64,000 bases of DNA from Streptomyces xinghaiensis S187 (GTDB lineage Bacteria > Actinomycetota > Actinomycetes > Streptomycetales > Streptomycetaceae), in assembly GCF_000220705.2 (NCBI RefSeq), contig NZ_CP023202.1, positions 4,556,501 through 4,620,500 on the forward strand. The letters run 5' to 3'. Below, in pieces: positions 7,813 to 16,206 of the stretch; within the stretch, counting starts at the first letter, position 1, and each line of letters begins with the position of its first letter. The notes below the pieces were generated by a model, which worked only from the letters and a program-made list of their open reading frames with translations, was not told the DNA's origin and searched no databases. Made by a program: the position numbers and the translations under genes.

Positions 7813-8565
7813 TCACTCCGAGGAGTGCGGGGTGGGTCCCGTGAAGTCCGGGCTCGCGAAGTCGGGGCCGGCGAAGTCCGGCCGGCTGTAGCCGAGCCGG
7901 GCGCGCTTCCCGGGCGCGGGGCCGGGCGCGGGGTCCGGTGGTGTGTCCGTGAACCCTGGTGCCGTGCCGGGGAGTCCGAGTTCGCGGCGCAGGTGGGGCA
8001 GCAGGGCGCGCTGCAGCAGGGCGCGCAGCCATGCCGCATGCGCCTGCGCGAGCGTGTCCGGTGCGGGCTGGGCGTGGTCCTGTGTGGAGCGGTGGCGGGC
8101 GGCGGTGAACGCCAGCCCGGCTCCGGCCGCCAGCCCGGTGACGGCCGCGATGACCGCGGCGGTCCAGCCCGTGGCGACGAGTGTGCCGGCCAGCGGACCC
8201 GAAGCTCCCGCCACGCGCAGTCCGTAGCCCAGCAACAGGAAGATCACCGCTGCCGCGATGGACAGCAGCGGGGTGAGGACGGTGAGGACGGCCACGGCCG
8301 CCTTGGCTCCCGTGCCGCCGGCGGGTGACGTGTCCGGGCCCGGGCCCGACCGCGCGTCCAGCAGCGCCGCGTATTCGGGCGACGCCTCGGCGGCGAGGGA
8401 GTCGGCCGCTGCGAGGGCGCGGGCACGCAGTTCGCCGGCGGTGTGCGGCGCGCCGGGGCGGCCGAGGGCCGCACGGATATCGGGTGCGGCGAGTGCCTTC
8501 CACAGAGCGCTCTCGAACGCGGCCCTGTCCTCGGGCCGTAGGGGTACGGGCTCGTTCATGCTCAT
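7813..8565 (-). CDS. conserved membrane protein of unknown function
   Basis: A 250-residue protein beginning MSMNEPVPLRPEDRAAFESAL; an ATG six bases downstream is an alternative start. The N-terminal half (about 1-95) is a soluble Ala-rich helical domain. Two or three hydrophobic segments follow (AAVAVLTVLTPLLSIAAAVIF; LVATGWTAAVIAAVTGLAAG). The C-terminal tail is polar and ends with near-repeats (SRPDFAGPDFASPDFTGP). I do not recognise a named domain. It is tandem with terD on the minus strand, 111 bases downstream of it. Confidence 0.6.
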   Translation of the reverse strand: MSMNEPVPLRPEDRAAFESALWKALAAPDIRAALGRPGAPHTAGELRARALAAADSLAAEASPEYAALLDARSGPGPDTSPAGGTGAKAAVAVLTVLTPLLSIAAAVIFLLLGYGLRVAGASGPLAGTLVATGWTAAVIAAVTGLAAGAGLAFTAARHRSTQDHAQPAPDTLAQAHAAWLRALLQRALLPHLRRELGLPGTAPGFTDTPPDPAPGPAPGKRARLGYSRPDFAGPDFASPDFTGPTPHSSE

Positions 8566-8676
8566 TCCCGGGGGTTGTCCGGAGTGACGGTGTCCGCCGT
8601 GCCGGGTGGCCGGCGCCGGGAGGGGAGGAGGGCCGGCGCACCCTGGGGGCACCGGCATGCGGGCGGGCCGGAAAGG

Positions 8677-9252
8677 TCAGACGTTGACGCCGAAGTCGGC
8701 CGCGATGCCGGCGAGCCCGGAGGCGTAGCCCTGGCCTACGGCCCGGAACTTCCACTCCGCGCCGTGCCGGTAGAGCTCACCGAAGACCATGGCGGTCTCG
8801 GTGGCGGCGTCCTCGCTCAGGTCGTAGCGGGCGAGTTCGGAGCCGCCCGCCTGATTGACGACGCGGATGAAGGCGTTGCGGACCTGGCCGAAGCTCTGGC
8901 CGCGGTTCTCGGCGTCGTGGATGGAGACGGGGAAGACGATGCGGGTGACGTCGGCGGGTACGGCGGCGAGGTCGACCTTGATGGATTCGTCGTCGCCCTC
9001 CCCCTCGCCGGTGAGGTTGTCACCGGTGTGCTCGACGGAGCCGTCGGGGCTGGTGAGGTTGTTGTAGAAGACGAAGTGCCGGTCGGTGACGACCCTGCCG
9101 GAGTCGTTCAGCAGCAGAGCGCTGGCGTCGAGGTCGAAGTCGGTGCCGGAGGTGGTGCGGACGTCCCAGCCGAGTCCCACCACGACGGCGGTCAGGCCGG
9201 GGGCCTCCTTGCTCAGCGAGACGTTGCCGCCCTTGGCGAGGCTCACACCCAT
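8677..9252 (-). CDS. terD: TerD-family stress (tellurium-resistance-type) protein
   Basis: A 191-residue protein, exactly the usual TerD length, starting MGVSLAKGGNVSLSKEAPGL. It carries the family hallmarks: GLGWDVR, the Ca2+-binding acidic run FDLDASALLL, the FYNNLTSPDGSVEHTGDNLTGEG segment with its acidic GDDE continuation, FPVSIHDAENRGQSFGQVRNAFIRVVN and the terminal GYASGLAGIAADFGVNV. TerD proteins are cytoplasmic calcium-binding stress proteins acting at the membrane. The ATG has a GGAGGGA ribosome-binding site 6 bases away. A TCTACA-N4-TGTAGA dyad lies 71 bases upstream, between terD and the divergent blaI. Confidence 0.93.
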   Translation of the reverse strand: MGVSLAKGGNVSLSKEAPGLTAVVVGLGWDVRTTSGTDFDLDASALLLNDSGRVVTDRHFVFYNNLTSPDGSVEHTGDNLTGEGEGDDESIKVDLAAVPADVTRIVFPVSIHDAENRGQSFGQVRNAFIRVVNQAGGSELARYDLSEDAATETAMVFGELYRHGAEWKFRAVGQGYASGLAGIAADFGVNV

Positions 9253-9279
9253 GTCGTCGTTCCCTCCGTGTTCTTGTGG

Positions 9280-9302
9280 CCGGGCGGGATATGCCCGCCC
9301 GG
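9280..9302 (-). promoter_or_regulatory. hairpin in the terD 5' leader
   Basis: CCGGGCGGG (9280-9288) pairs perfectly with CCCGCCCGG (9294-9302) around a 5-base loop. It lies between the dyad operator and the terD ribosome-binding site. It could be an attenuator or a stabilising structure in the terD mRNA. Confidence 0.35.
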
Positions 9303-9322
9303 TGCGTTGCCCGGATGCTGAA

Positions 9323-9338
9323 TCTACAGCAGTGTAGA
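9323..9338. promoter_or_regulatory. dyad operator TCTACA-N4-TGTAGA, candidate BlaI-family site
   Basis: TCTACA-GCAG-TGTAGA has the same arms and the same 4-base spacing as the site at 4870-4885. It lies 71 bases ahead of terD and about 360 bases ahead of the divergent BlaI-family gene, so it could control terD directly and possibly blaI. Confidence 0.6.
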
Positions 9339-9701
9339 AGTTGGCGCGGGAGTGTTCGGTGGTGCCCGTGCGGTGCCGTCTGTGAGGGCGGCGCGGTCCG
9401 GGCCTGGCACGAGCCGGACCGTGCCGGCCGCGCCGGGTGTGCCGGGCACCGGGGCCCCGGCCCCGTCCCATGGGTTCGGGCGCCGGTCCGGCGATCCGCG
9501 AAGGTGGGGAACGACATGGACTCGGGAGCTCTCACGGTGCACGGTTGAGCGTGACGGGTCCGTCGAGAGCCACGGAGACGCAGACAGGCGGATACGAGCT
9601 TCGGCCGGTGTGGAAACGGCGGAAGAAAACAGACGTGACGAGGTCGGTACCATCACCCCTCTCGCCACACGAGCGAGAGCGGTGGGCAGGAGGCGCGCGC
9701 C

Positions 9702-10106
9702 ATGACGACGGAGCGGAACGAGTGCGTTGCCCGCCGGCGGCCCGGCCGCCGGGCTCAGGGGGAGCTGGAGAGCGAGGTTCTCGCCGCTCTGAGGAGTGCG
9801 CCACAGCCGGTCACCGCCGCCTATGTGCACCAGCGTGTCGGCCGGGGCCTCGCCTACACGACCGTGGTCACCACCCTGACCCGGCTGCAGGCCAAGGGAG
9901 CGGTCGAACGGCGGCGGGCGGGCCGGGCCTTCGAGTGGACGGCGGTCGCCGACGAGGCGGGGCTGGCGGCCCTGCGGATGCGCCGCCTCCTGGACGCGGA
10001 GGCGGATCGCGAGGGTGTGCTGGCCAGATTCGTCACCGCTCTGCTGCCCGACGACGGACAGCTGCTGCGCGGTCTCCTGGCCCGGACCGACGAGGCCGAA
10101 GGCTGA
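9702..10106 (+). CDS. BlaI/MecI/CopY-family transcriptional repressor
   Basis: A 134-residue winged-helix protein. LESEVLAALRSAPQPVTAAYVHQRVGRGLAYTTVVTTLTRLQAKGAVERRRAGRAFEWTAV matches the BlaI/MecI DNA-binding domain, including the recognition helix LAYTTVVTTLTRL, and the C-terminal helices serve for dimerisation. The ATG has an AGGAGG ribosome-binding site. The next gene, 5 bases downstream, is an M56 membrane peptidase, the classical sensor partner that inactivates BlaI on a cell-wall signal. Two identical dyads nearby are candidate operators. Confidence 0.9.
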   Translation: MTTERNECVARRRPGRRAQGELESEVLAALRSAPQPVTAAYVHQRVGRGLAYTTVVTTLTRLQAKGAVERRRAGRAFEWTAVADEAGLAALRMRRLLDAEADREGVLARFVTALLPDDGQLLRGLLARTDEAEG

Positions 10107-10111
10107 CGGAG

Positions 10112-11041
10112 GTGGGCGTCTTCGTCTTCCTGCCCCTCGTCCTGCCGCTGTCGGCGTGGCCGGTGGCCCGGCTGGCCGAGCAGCATCTGCACCCGCGTGC
10201 GGCCACCTGGCTGCTGACCGTGGCCGCCGTCGTCCTGGCCGTCTGCAGCACTCTGTGCCTGGCCCTGCTGATGGTGGTCGGCACCGCCCAGCTCCCCGGC
10301 AATCCGCTGCCGGACGGCTGGTCCGATCCGGAGGTCCGCGAGGCGGTCCCGTACGACGAGGTCGCGGGCAAGGCCGCCATCCCCGCCCTGATCGGGGTGC
10401 TCCTCTCCTGCGGCCGGGCGGCCCGGCACCACCACCGCTTACGGCTCCGCGCGAGCCGGGCGCTCGCGGGACTGCCGCCACGGTCGGTCGCGGTTCTGCC
10501 GGATGACGTCCCGTACGCGTACGCACTCCCCGGACGACGCGACCGCATCGTCACGACGACGGGCATGCTGCGCGGTCTGACGGGCCCTGAGCGCCGTGCC
10601 CTGTTCGCACATGAGCGCGCCCATCTCGCGGGCCGTCACCACCGGTTCCTGCTGGCCGTACAGCTCGCCGGCCGCGCGAACCCGTTCCTGCGTCCGCTGC
10701 GCACCGCCGTCGCATACACGACCGAGCGGTGGGCCGACGAGGAAGCCGCCGCCCGGATCGGTGACCGCCGGCTCGTGGCACGGGCGGTCGGCAAGGCCGC
10801 GCTCGCCTCGAGCGGGGCCCCCGGCGCCACCCTGGCGGGCTTCGCCGCACCGGGCCCCGGACCGCGCCGTGTGGCCGCACTGCTGGGGCCGGCGCCCGTG
10901 GTGCGGAGCTGGCCGCCGGTGTTCACCGCGGTCGGCCTGGCCGCCTGGGGAGCCGCCGTCGGCACCACGGTCTCGGTGCTGTCGTCGGCCAACGCCGCGG
11001 TCAGTCTGTTCTTCATCCTGCAGGCCGCCACCCCGCTCTAG
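10112..11041 (+). CDS. M56-family membrane metallopeptidase (BlaR/MecR-like, no sensor domain)
   Basis: A 309-residue protein starting at the GTG 5 bases after the BlaI stop, with GGAG abutting the start. The longer open frame upstream is non-genic. It has about four membrane segments (residues 1-20, 30-57, 85-100, 265-300) and a zinc motif HERAH (residues 167-171) within LTGPERRALFAHERAHLAGRHH; ERWADEEAA (about 205) would supply the third ligand. Unlike BlaR1/MecR1 it has no C-terminal penicillin-binding sensor, as is usual for the actinobacterial M56 proteins paired with BlaI. Role inferred: cleavage or inactivation of the neighbouring repressor. Confidence 0.88.
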   Translation: MGVFVFLPLVLPLSAWPVARLAEQHLHPRAATWLLTVAAVVLAVCSTLCLALLMVVGTAQLPGNPLPDGWSDPEVREAVPYDEVAGKAAIPALIGVLLSCGRAARHHHRLRLRASRALAGLPPRSVAVLPDDVPYAYALPGRRDRIVTTTGMLRGLTGPERRALFAHERAHLAGRHHRFLLAVQLAGRANPFLRPLRTAVAYTTERWADEEAAARIGDRRLVARAVGKAALASSGAPGATLAGFAAPGPGPRRVAALLGPAPVVRSWPPVFTAVGLAAWGAAVGTTVSVLSSANAAVSLFFILQAATPL

Positions 11042-11161
11042 GCGGTGACCGGCGGCTGCAGGGGGTGACCGGCCGCGCGGCGAAGGCCGTGGCCAGTCGC
11101 CGGACGCCGGACGCCCGGCGGGGGGCGGGGGCCGGTGCGGGGAACCGACCGCGGAGACGGG

Positions 11162-12703
11162 TCAGTTCTTGTTGAGCGTGCGCGTCACGCCCGCGACGAC
11201 GGCGGTCGTGAGCAGCCAGCCCGCCGCGATCAGGGCGTAGGCCAGCCACGCGGGGGCCCCTCCGGTCCAGTACCAGGCGTTGCGCTGACCGAGACCGCCG
11301 ATGGGGATGAGCAGGTCCAGGGTGTAGACGAGGGCGCTGAACGGGGCGCCCTCGCCGGGCTGCGCCGCCACGGGCTCGTGGGCGCCGAAGACGCCCGTGC
11401 CGAGGAGGGCCAGCGCCAGCAGCCACACCCCGGCCAGCCAGGGCCGGTAGCCGTAGCCCACGGTGCCGTCGAGCAGGAGGCCCCAGGCGCGCCCGGCGGG
11501 GCGCAGGGTGCCGCGGCGGTGCCGCTGTTTGGCCAGCAGGACCCGGCGGGCGTCGTCGTCATGGCCGATCTGCCGGTACCAGCCGGCGAGTTGCTCGTAC
11601 GGCTGCGGGGCGTAGGCCGGTTCCCGCCGGATCCACGCCAGGCGGTGGCCGACGGTGTCCCGCCCGGCGTCGTCGTCGCTGTGCAGGTCGCCGTAGACGA
11701 AGCCCTGCAGGCGCACGGTGTCCGGCCAGGCTCCCCGGCGGTCGTGCAGCGCCGTGACGCGCGCCCCCCGGAGGTCCACCGCGCCCGACGGGGGGACGGC
11801 GGGGGTCAGGACGAGATCGTCCGCCTGCATCCGTGCGCAGTCCAGGGCGGTGTCCCGGCCGTCGAGCACGGCACCGTCGAGGGTCAGTTGGCCGGATATG
11901 GTGGCGCCGCGGAGGCGCACCGCTCCCCGCGCCGTGAAGCCCTGGGAGCAGACCAGGGTCGCGATCGTCGCGTTGTCCGCGAGGAGTGCCGCCTCTCCGG
12001 GGTGGTGGCACCGCGCCCGCTCCATGAACAGGCCGCCGGACAGCTGTGCTCCCAGCAGCCGCAGGCCGCCGTCGGCGGTGAATCCGCCGCGGCAGAACAC
12101 GGCACCGCCCATGACGAGGCCGCCGGCGAACAGCGCCCAGTCGCCGGGCGCCGACAGATGCGCACCGCTGAGGATCAGCTCACCGGTCACCTGTGCGTTC
12201 ATGAGGGAGAGCCGGCCCCGGATGGTTGATCCCCGCAGGTCGAACCGGCCTTCGACGCGGGCCATCGCGGCGTCGATGCCGCGCAGCCGGCTGCGGGCGA
12301 TGGTGATGGTCCGGGTGGAGGCTCCGTGGAAGCCGATGTCCTCCTCGAACCGGCACTCCTCGAACCGGATCGTGTGCGGGATCTCCGCACCGCCCAGGTC
12401 GAGACGGCCGCTGATCCGGGCGCCGGCCAGCCGCAGAGCCGGGACCGACCCCGGCTGCCCCGGGTGACCGCCGAGCAGCAGGGCCGCCACCACCGAGGCC
12501 CGGACCGTGCGCTCGGGCCCCCAGGGCTCCTCTCCGGCCCCGGCCCCGGATTCGTCTCCGGCTCGGTGTCCGGCTCCGCCGTCGGCCGGGCCGTCGGCCG
12601 GGCCGTCGACGTGCCGTCGCGGACGCAGGTCAACCGCACGGCCTTCGGGGAAGGCGTCCCACAAATCGCGCTCCGGCGCGGTCAGTTCCTCGTACGACAG
12701 CAC
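11162..12703 (-). CDS. membrane-associated protein with right-handed repeat-like region
   Basis: A 513-residue protein from GTG at 12703. Residues about 90-330 consist of short beta-repeat-like units such as RLAGARISGRLDLGGAEI, LRGSTIRGRLSLMNAQVTGELIL, LRGATISGQLTLDGAVL, resembling a pentapeptide/beta-helix solenoid. The C-terminal 110 residues hold two or three membrane segments (LAGVWLLALALLGTGVFGA; AWLAYALIAAGWLLTTAVVAGV). Streptomyces homologues carry the vague name 'membrane-associated oxidoreductase'; I see no nucleotide-binding motif that supports oxidoreductase activity. Monocistronic, ahead of the SGNH hydrolase gene's end. Confidence 0.7.
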   Translation of the reverse strand: MLSYEELTAPERDLWDAFPEGRAVDLRPRRHVDGPADGPADGGAGHRAGDESGAGAGEEPWGPERTVRASVVAALLLGGHPGQPGSVPALRLAGARISGRLDLGGAEIPHTIRFEECRFEEDIGFHGASTRTITIARSRLRGIDAAMARVEGRFDLRGSTIRGRLSLMNAQVTGELILSGAHLSAPGDWALFAGGLVMGGAVFCRGGFTADGGLRLLGAQLSGGLFMERARCHHPGEAALLADNATIATLVCSQGFTARGAVRLRGATISGQLTLDGAVLDGRDTALDCARMQADDLVLTPAVPPSGAVDLRGARVTALHDRRGAWPDTVRLQGFVYGDLHSDDDAGRDTVGHRLAWIRREPAYAPQPYEQLAGWYRQIGHDDDARRVLLAKQRHRRGTLRPAGRAWGLLLDGTVGYGYRPWLAGVWLLALALLGTGVFGAHEPVAAQPGEGAPFSALVYTLDLLIPIGGLGQRNAWYWTGGAPAWLAYALIAAGWLLTTAVVAGVTRTLNKN

Positions 12704-12775
12704 TCGGCCAGGGTATCGATCAACGCCCGGGGAGCCGGGCGCCCCCGGCAGCCCCGAGGGCCCGGCCCGGGCGGC

Positions 12776-14092
12776 TCAGAGCCGGGCCGGGGCCGAGCCG
12801 CGCAGGTCGCTCAGCTTGATGGTGCGCGCCATCTCCCGGTAGCCGTCGTCGCTGGGGTGGAGGTGGTCGCCGGAGTCGTAGGCGGGCAGCAGCCGGTGCG
12901 GCTGGGACGGGTCGCGCAGGGCCAGGTCGAAGTCGGCGACGGCGTCGAACACGCCGCCCGCGCGGATCACCTGGTTGACCTGCTGCCGTACGGCCTCGGT
13001 CTGCGGCCCGTAGCCGCGGTGGCCGCCGAACGGCAGGAGCGTGCCGCCGACGACGGGCACCCCGCGCCCGTGGGCCTGCCGCACCATCTGCCGCAGTCCT
13101 TCGACGATCTGACGGGCGTCCAGCCGGCGCGGTGTCTTCAGTATGTCGTTGATGCCGAGTTGGACGACGGCCACCCGCACCCCGCTCCGGGCCATGACGT
13201 CGCGTTCGAACCGGCTGAGCCCGCTGGGGCCGTTGTTGGGGGAAAAGCGGCTGCCGTCGATGAGGATGCGGTTGCCGCTGATGCCCTGGTTGAGCACGCC
13301 GTAGCGGGGCGCGCCCGGCTCCTCGCGGAGCCGCTCGGCGAGGAAGTCGGGCCAGCGGTGGTTGGCGCCGGCGGTGGAGGTGATGCCGTCGGTGATGGAG
13401 TCGCCGAGGGCGACGAGGGTGCCCTCGGCCTCGGTGCTGTAGACGTCGACGCCGGTGAGGTAGCGCCAGTAGGGGCTCTGCTCGGTGTACGCGGTGCCGC
13501 GCGGGTCGCCCGTCCGGTCGCCCTCGGCGAGGTAGGAGGTCTGCCGCGCGTAGGGGTGGTAGGTGACGGGGCCGGAGGGGGTCGGCGAGTAGGTGGAGAC
13601 GAGCAGGTCGGCGGCGGCAGGAACGTTCAGCCGCACGGGGTCGCTGACCACGGCCTGCCCGGCCGGGACGGAAACCGACGGGCGGCCGGAGAACGTCAGC
13701 CGGCGCATGCTGCCGGAGGCCGCCGTCGGATCGCTGGGCGCCGCGGCCAGGGCGATGGTGGCCCCGGTGATGGAGAGCGGCCGGGTGCCGTAGAGGTTGG
13801 AGAGCTGGATGCGGGCGGCGCTGCCGCCGATACTGGTGTGCACGACGTTGCGGATGGACTTGCCCGCGTGGCCGTGGAAGGAGTTGGGCTCGGCCGCGGC
13901 CGGTGCCGTGGCCCAGCTGCCGACCCAGCGGCCCGAGACGGCCGGGGCGGCCGAGTTGCGCTGCTGCCGGGTGGCGGCGCTCGGGTCGCCCACCGCCCGG
14001 TCGCCGCCCACTCCGACGAATATGGCGACGGAGATGAGCACCACCACCGCCGCGAGGGCGGCGAGCAGGGCATAACCGTTCCGCTTGGTCAC
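12776..14092 (-). CDS. secreted or membrane-anchored SGNH/GDSL-family hydrolase
   Basis: A 438-residue protein. I chose the GTG at 14092 (VTKRNGYALLAAL...) because it places a basic N-terminus directly before one hydrophobic signal-anchor and has GAGGAG upstream; an ATG at 14191 would add 33 residues without homology. SGNH blocks are clear: GDSITDG (block I), GISGNR with Asn (block III region), LGINDIL (block IV) and DHLHPSDDGY (block V, Asp-x-x-His). The N-terminal half is a beta-rich module (GRWVGSWATAP...). Likely an extracellular esterase/lipase or rhamnogalacturonan-acetylesterase-like enzyme; substrate unknown. Confidence 0.85.
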   Translation of the reverse strand: MTKRNGYALLAALAAVVVLISVAIFVGVGGDRAVGDPSAATRQQRNSAAPAVSGRWVGSWATAPAAAEPNSFHGHAGKSIRNVVHTSIGGSAARIQLSNLYGTRPLSITGATIALAAAPSDPTAASGSMRRLTFSGRPSVSVPAGQAVVSDPVRLNVPAAADLLVSTYSPTPSGPVTYHPYARQTSYLAEGDRTGDPRGTAYTEQSPYWRYLTGVDVYSTEAEGTLVALGDSITDGITSTAGANHRWPDFLAERLREEPGAPRYGVLNQGISGNRILIDGSRFSPNNGPSGLSRFERDVMARSGVRVAVVQLGINDILKTPRRLDARQIVEGLRQMVRQAHGRGVPVVGGTLLPFGGHRGYGPQTEAVRQQVNQVIRAGGVFDAVADFDLALRDPSQPHRLLPAYDSGDHLHPSDDGYREMARTIKLSDLRGSAPARL

Positions 14093-14334
14093 GCGCGGTT
14101 TGTCTCCTCGTACGAGGGAGCTGCCTGCTCCCGTTGGTGCGTTCCCCGGTCGGGGGCGGCGAGTTGGCGGCTCTCCGCCGGGTTGCTCCATGATCCCACG
14201 ACGGGATCACGTTTCTGATAAGGGGCCGCTTCGATCGGCTCCGCCCGGGTAGACGCGGGGAACTCGTGGTGCGTTCCACTCGTGAGCGGTGCAGGGACAA
14301 TGCGACGGAGGACCGGCGCGAACGGGTGGAGCGG

Positions 14335-15861
14335 ATGGAACGGAAAGAGCCGGATGAATCCGGTGAAGCGGGCGGTACGGGCCGCACGGGCGGTACGGGC
14401 GGTACGGGCGGTGCGCGAGGCGCGCGAGGCGCGCGGGAAGAACGTACGGGACGCGGAGACGGCGCGGCCGGCCGGGTGGCCGGGGTGACGGGTGCGCCCG
14501 GTGGCACCGGCACGGCCGGGCGGACGGAACCCCCGGGGCCGTCCGGGTCCTCCGCGCGGCCCGGCCCGCCCGCGTCCCCCCGTACCCGGGGAGGCGGCGG
14601 TCTCGCCTACAGCGCCGCCGACGAGGAGAAGCGCCGCGGCGTCCGCCGGATGAAGACGACCGCGACCGGCCTGCTGGTGCTCGTCGCCGTGGTCTACGCC
14701 CTCGCCGAGTGGGCGCACTCCGCCGGGGCCGGGGCCTGGGCGGGCTATGTGGCGGCGGCCGCGGAGGCCGGCATGGTGGGCGCGCTCGCCGACTGGTTCG
14801 CGGTGACGGCCCTCTTCCGCCATCCGCTGGGCCTGCCCATCCCGCACACCGCGATCATCCCCACCAAGAAGGACGTCCTGGGCCGCAGCCTCGGCGACTT
14901 CGTCGGCGAGAACTTCCTCTCCTCCGAGGTCGTACGGACCCGGCTGCGTGCCGTCGGCATCAGCAGCCGCCTCGGCGGCTGGCTCACCGAGCCGGCCAAC
15001 GCCGAACGGGTCACCGCCGAACTCGCCACCGCCCTGCGCGGCGCGCTGACCGTGCTCCGCGACTCCGACGTCCAGGCCGTGGTCGGCGAGGCGATCACGC
15101 GCCGCGCCGAGGCCCGGGAGATCGCGCCGGGCCTGGGCGTCATGCTGGACAAGGTCGTCGCGGACGGCGGCCACCACCGCGTCGTCGACCTGGTGTGCGT
15201 ACGCGCCCACGACTGGCTGGTGCTGCACAACGAGTCGGTGATGACGGCCGTCGCGGGCGGCGCCCCCAACTGGACCCCGCGCTTCGTGGACCGCAGGGTC
15301 GGGGAGCGCGTCTACAAGGAACTGCTGCGCTTCTTCCGGGAGATGCGCGACATGCCCGACCACCCGGCGCGCGGCGCGGTGGACCGCTTCCTCACCGACT
15401 TCGCGGCCGACCTGCGCGACGAGCCGGACACCCGCGCCCGCGTCGAGCGGTTCAAGAACGAGTTCCTCAACCGCGACGAGGTGCAGGACCTGATCGCCTC
15501 CACCTGGAACGCCGTCCGCCGCATGGTCGTCGCGGCGGCCGAGGACGAGAGCAGCGAACTGCGGGTACGGGCCCGCACCGGGCTGCTGTCCCTCGGGGCG
15601 CGGATCTCCACGGACGCGCGGATGCGGGAGAAGGTCGACGGCTGGCTGGAGGACGCGGCGGTGCACGTCGTCACGACGTACCGCGACGAGATCACCTCGC
15701 TGATCACGGAGACCATCGCGAGCTGGGACGCCAAGCACACGACGAAGAAGATCGAGGCCCACATCGGGCGCGACCTCCAGTTCATCCGCATCAACGGCAC
15801 GGTGGTCGGCGCCCTGGCGGGCCTGGTGATCTACACGGTGAGCCGGGGCTTCGGGGCGTAG
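14335..15861 (+). CDS. DUF445-family membrane protein
   Basis: A 508-residue protein. The ATG at 14335 has GGTGGAG just upstream; in-frame starts exist up to 14266. Residues 1-95 are a low-complexity collagen-like tail (GGTGRTGGTGGTGGARGARG). Then comes the DUF445 core: two helices (TGLLVLVAVVYALAEWAHS; GYVAAAAEAGMVGALADWFAVTALFRHP), the hallmark GLPIPHTAIIPTKKD, a long amphipathic helical region and a C-terminal membrane helix (NGTVVGALAGLVIYTVSRGF). Function of the family (YjiN/YheB-type) is unknown. Confidence 0.85.
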   Translation: MERKEPDESGEAGGTGRTGGTGGTGGARGARGAREERTGRGDGAAGRVAGVTGAPGGTGTAGRTEPPGPSGSSARPGPPASPRTRGGGGLAYSAADEEKRRGVRRMKTTATGLLVLVAVVYALAEWAHSAGAGAWAGYVAAAAEAGMVGALADWFAVTALFRHPLGLPIPHTAIIPTKKDVLGRSLGDFVGENFLSSEVVRTRLRAVGISSRLGGWLTEPANAERVTAELATALRGALTVLRDSDVQAVVGEAITRRAEAREIAPGLGVMLDKVVADGGHHRVVDLVCVRAHDWLVLHNESVMTAVAGGAPNWTPRFVDRRVGERVYKELLRFFREMRDMPDHPARGAVDRFLTDFAADLRDEPDTRARVERFKNEFLNRDEVQDLIASTWNAVRRMVVAAAEDESSELRVRARTGLLSLGARISTDARMREKVDGWLEDAAVHVVTTYRDEITSLITETIASWDAKHTTKKIEAHIGRDLQFIRINGTVVGALAGLVIYTVSRGFGA

Positions 15862-16206
15862 GAGGCCGGAAGCGGCCGGCTGCCGGGCACCGGGCGCGGA
15901 CCGGACGGGGGCGGGGCGGCGGGCCGGGCGGCCGCGGCCCGGCTGCCCGGGTGGCGGGCGCATGCCCCGGGCGGCCGGACCGCAGGCCGCGGGCGGTGAG
16001 CCTGGGCCCGGGCGGTGCGGCGCACTGGGAGCCGCGCTCGTCCCGCGCCCGGTGGGGCGCAGGCGGCCCCCGGTCCGGGGGCCGCCGTCCCCGGGCCCGG
16101 CCGGGAGGCCGCGGAAAAACGTCCACGGCTCACAGGCGTCCCGGGGGACACTGGGGAGCCCGGGCCGCCCCGGCAGCGTCCACCCTCCCGCAGGAGAACA
16201 ACCACC
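15862..16206. other. intergenic region after DUF445 gene
   Basis: About 345 bases, very GC-rich. It holds a strong hairpin at 16062-16086 and, at the 3' end, the AGGAGAAC ribosome-binding site of the pentapeptide-repeat gene. Nothing else recognised. Confidence 0.5.
16062..16086. terminator. perfect 12-bp stem, likely terminator
   Basis: Arms 16062-16073 (GGCGGCCCCCGG) and 16075-16086 are exact reverse complements around a single T. It is about 200 bases after the DUF445 stop and before the pentapeptide gene. Confidence 0.5.

Larger units (their letters stand above)
9253..9701. other. divergent regulatory region between terD and blaI
   Basis: About 450 bases. It holds a 9-bp hairpin in the terD leader, the BlaI-like dyad, and a 10-codon frame at 9516-9548 (MDSGALTVHG) preceded by GGTGGGGA that may or may not be translated. 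No larger gene is supported. Confidence 0.5.

Noticed and set aside
9516..9548. 10-codon peptide (MDSGALTVHG) as a blaI leader gene
   Set aside because: It has a plausible ribosome-binding site but is too short and too far (about 150 bases) from blaI to support without conservation data.
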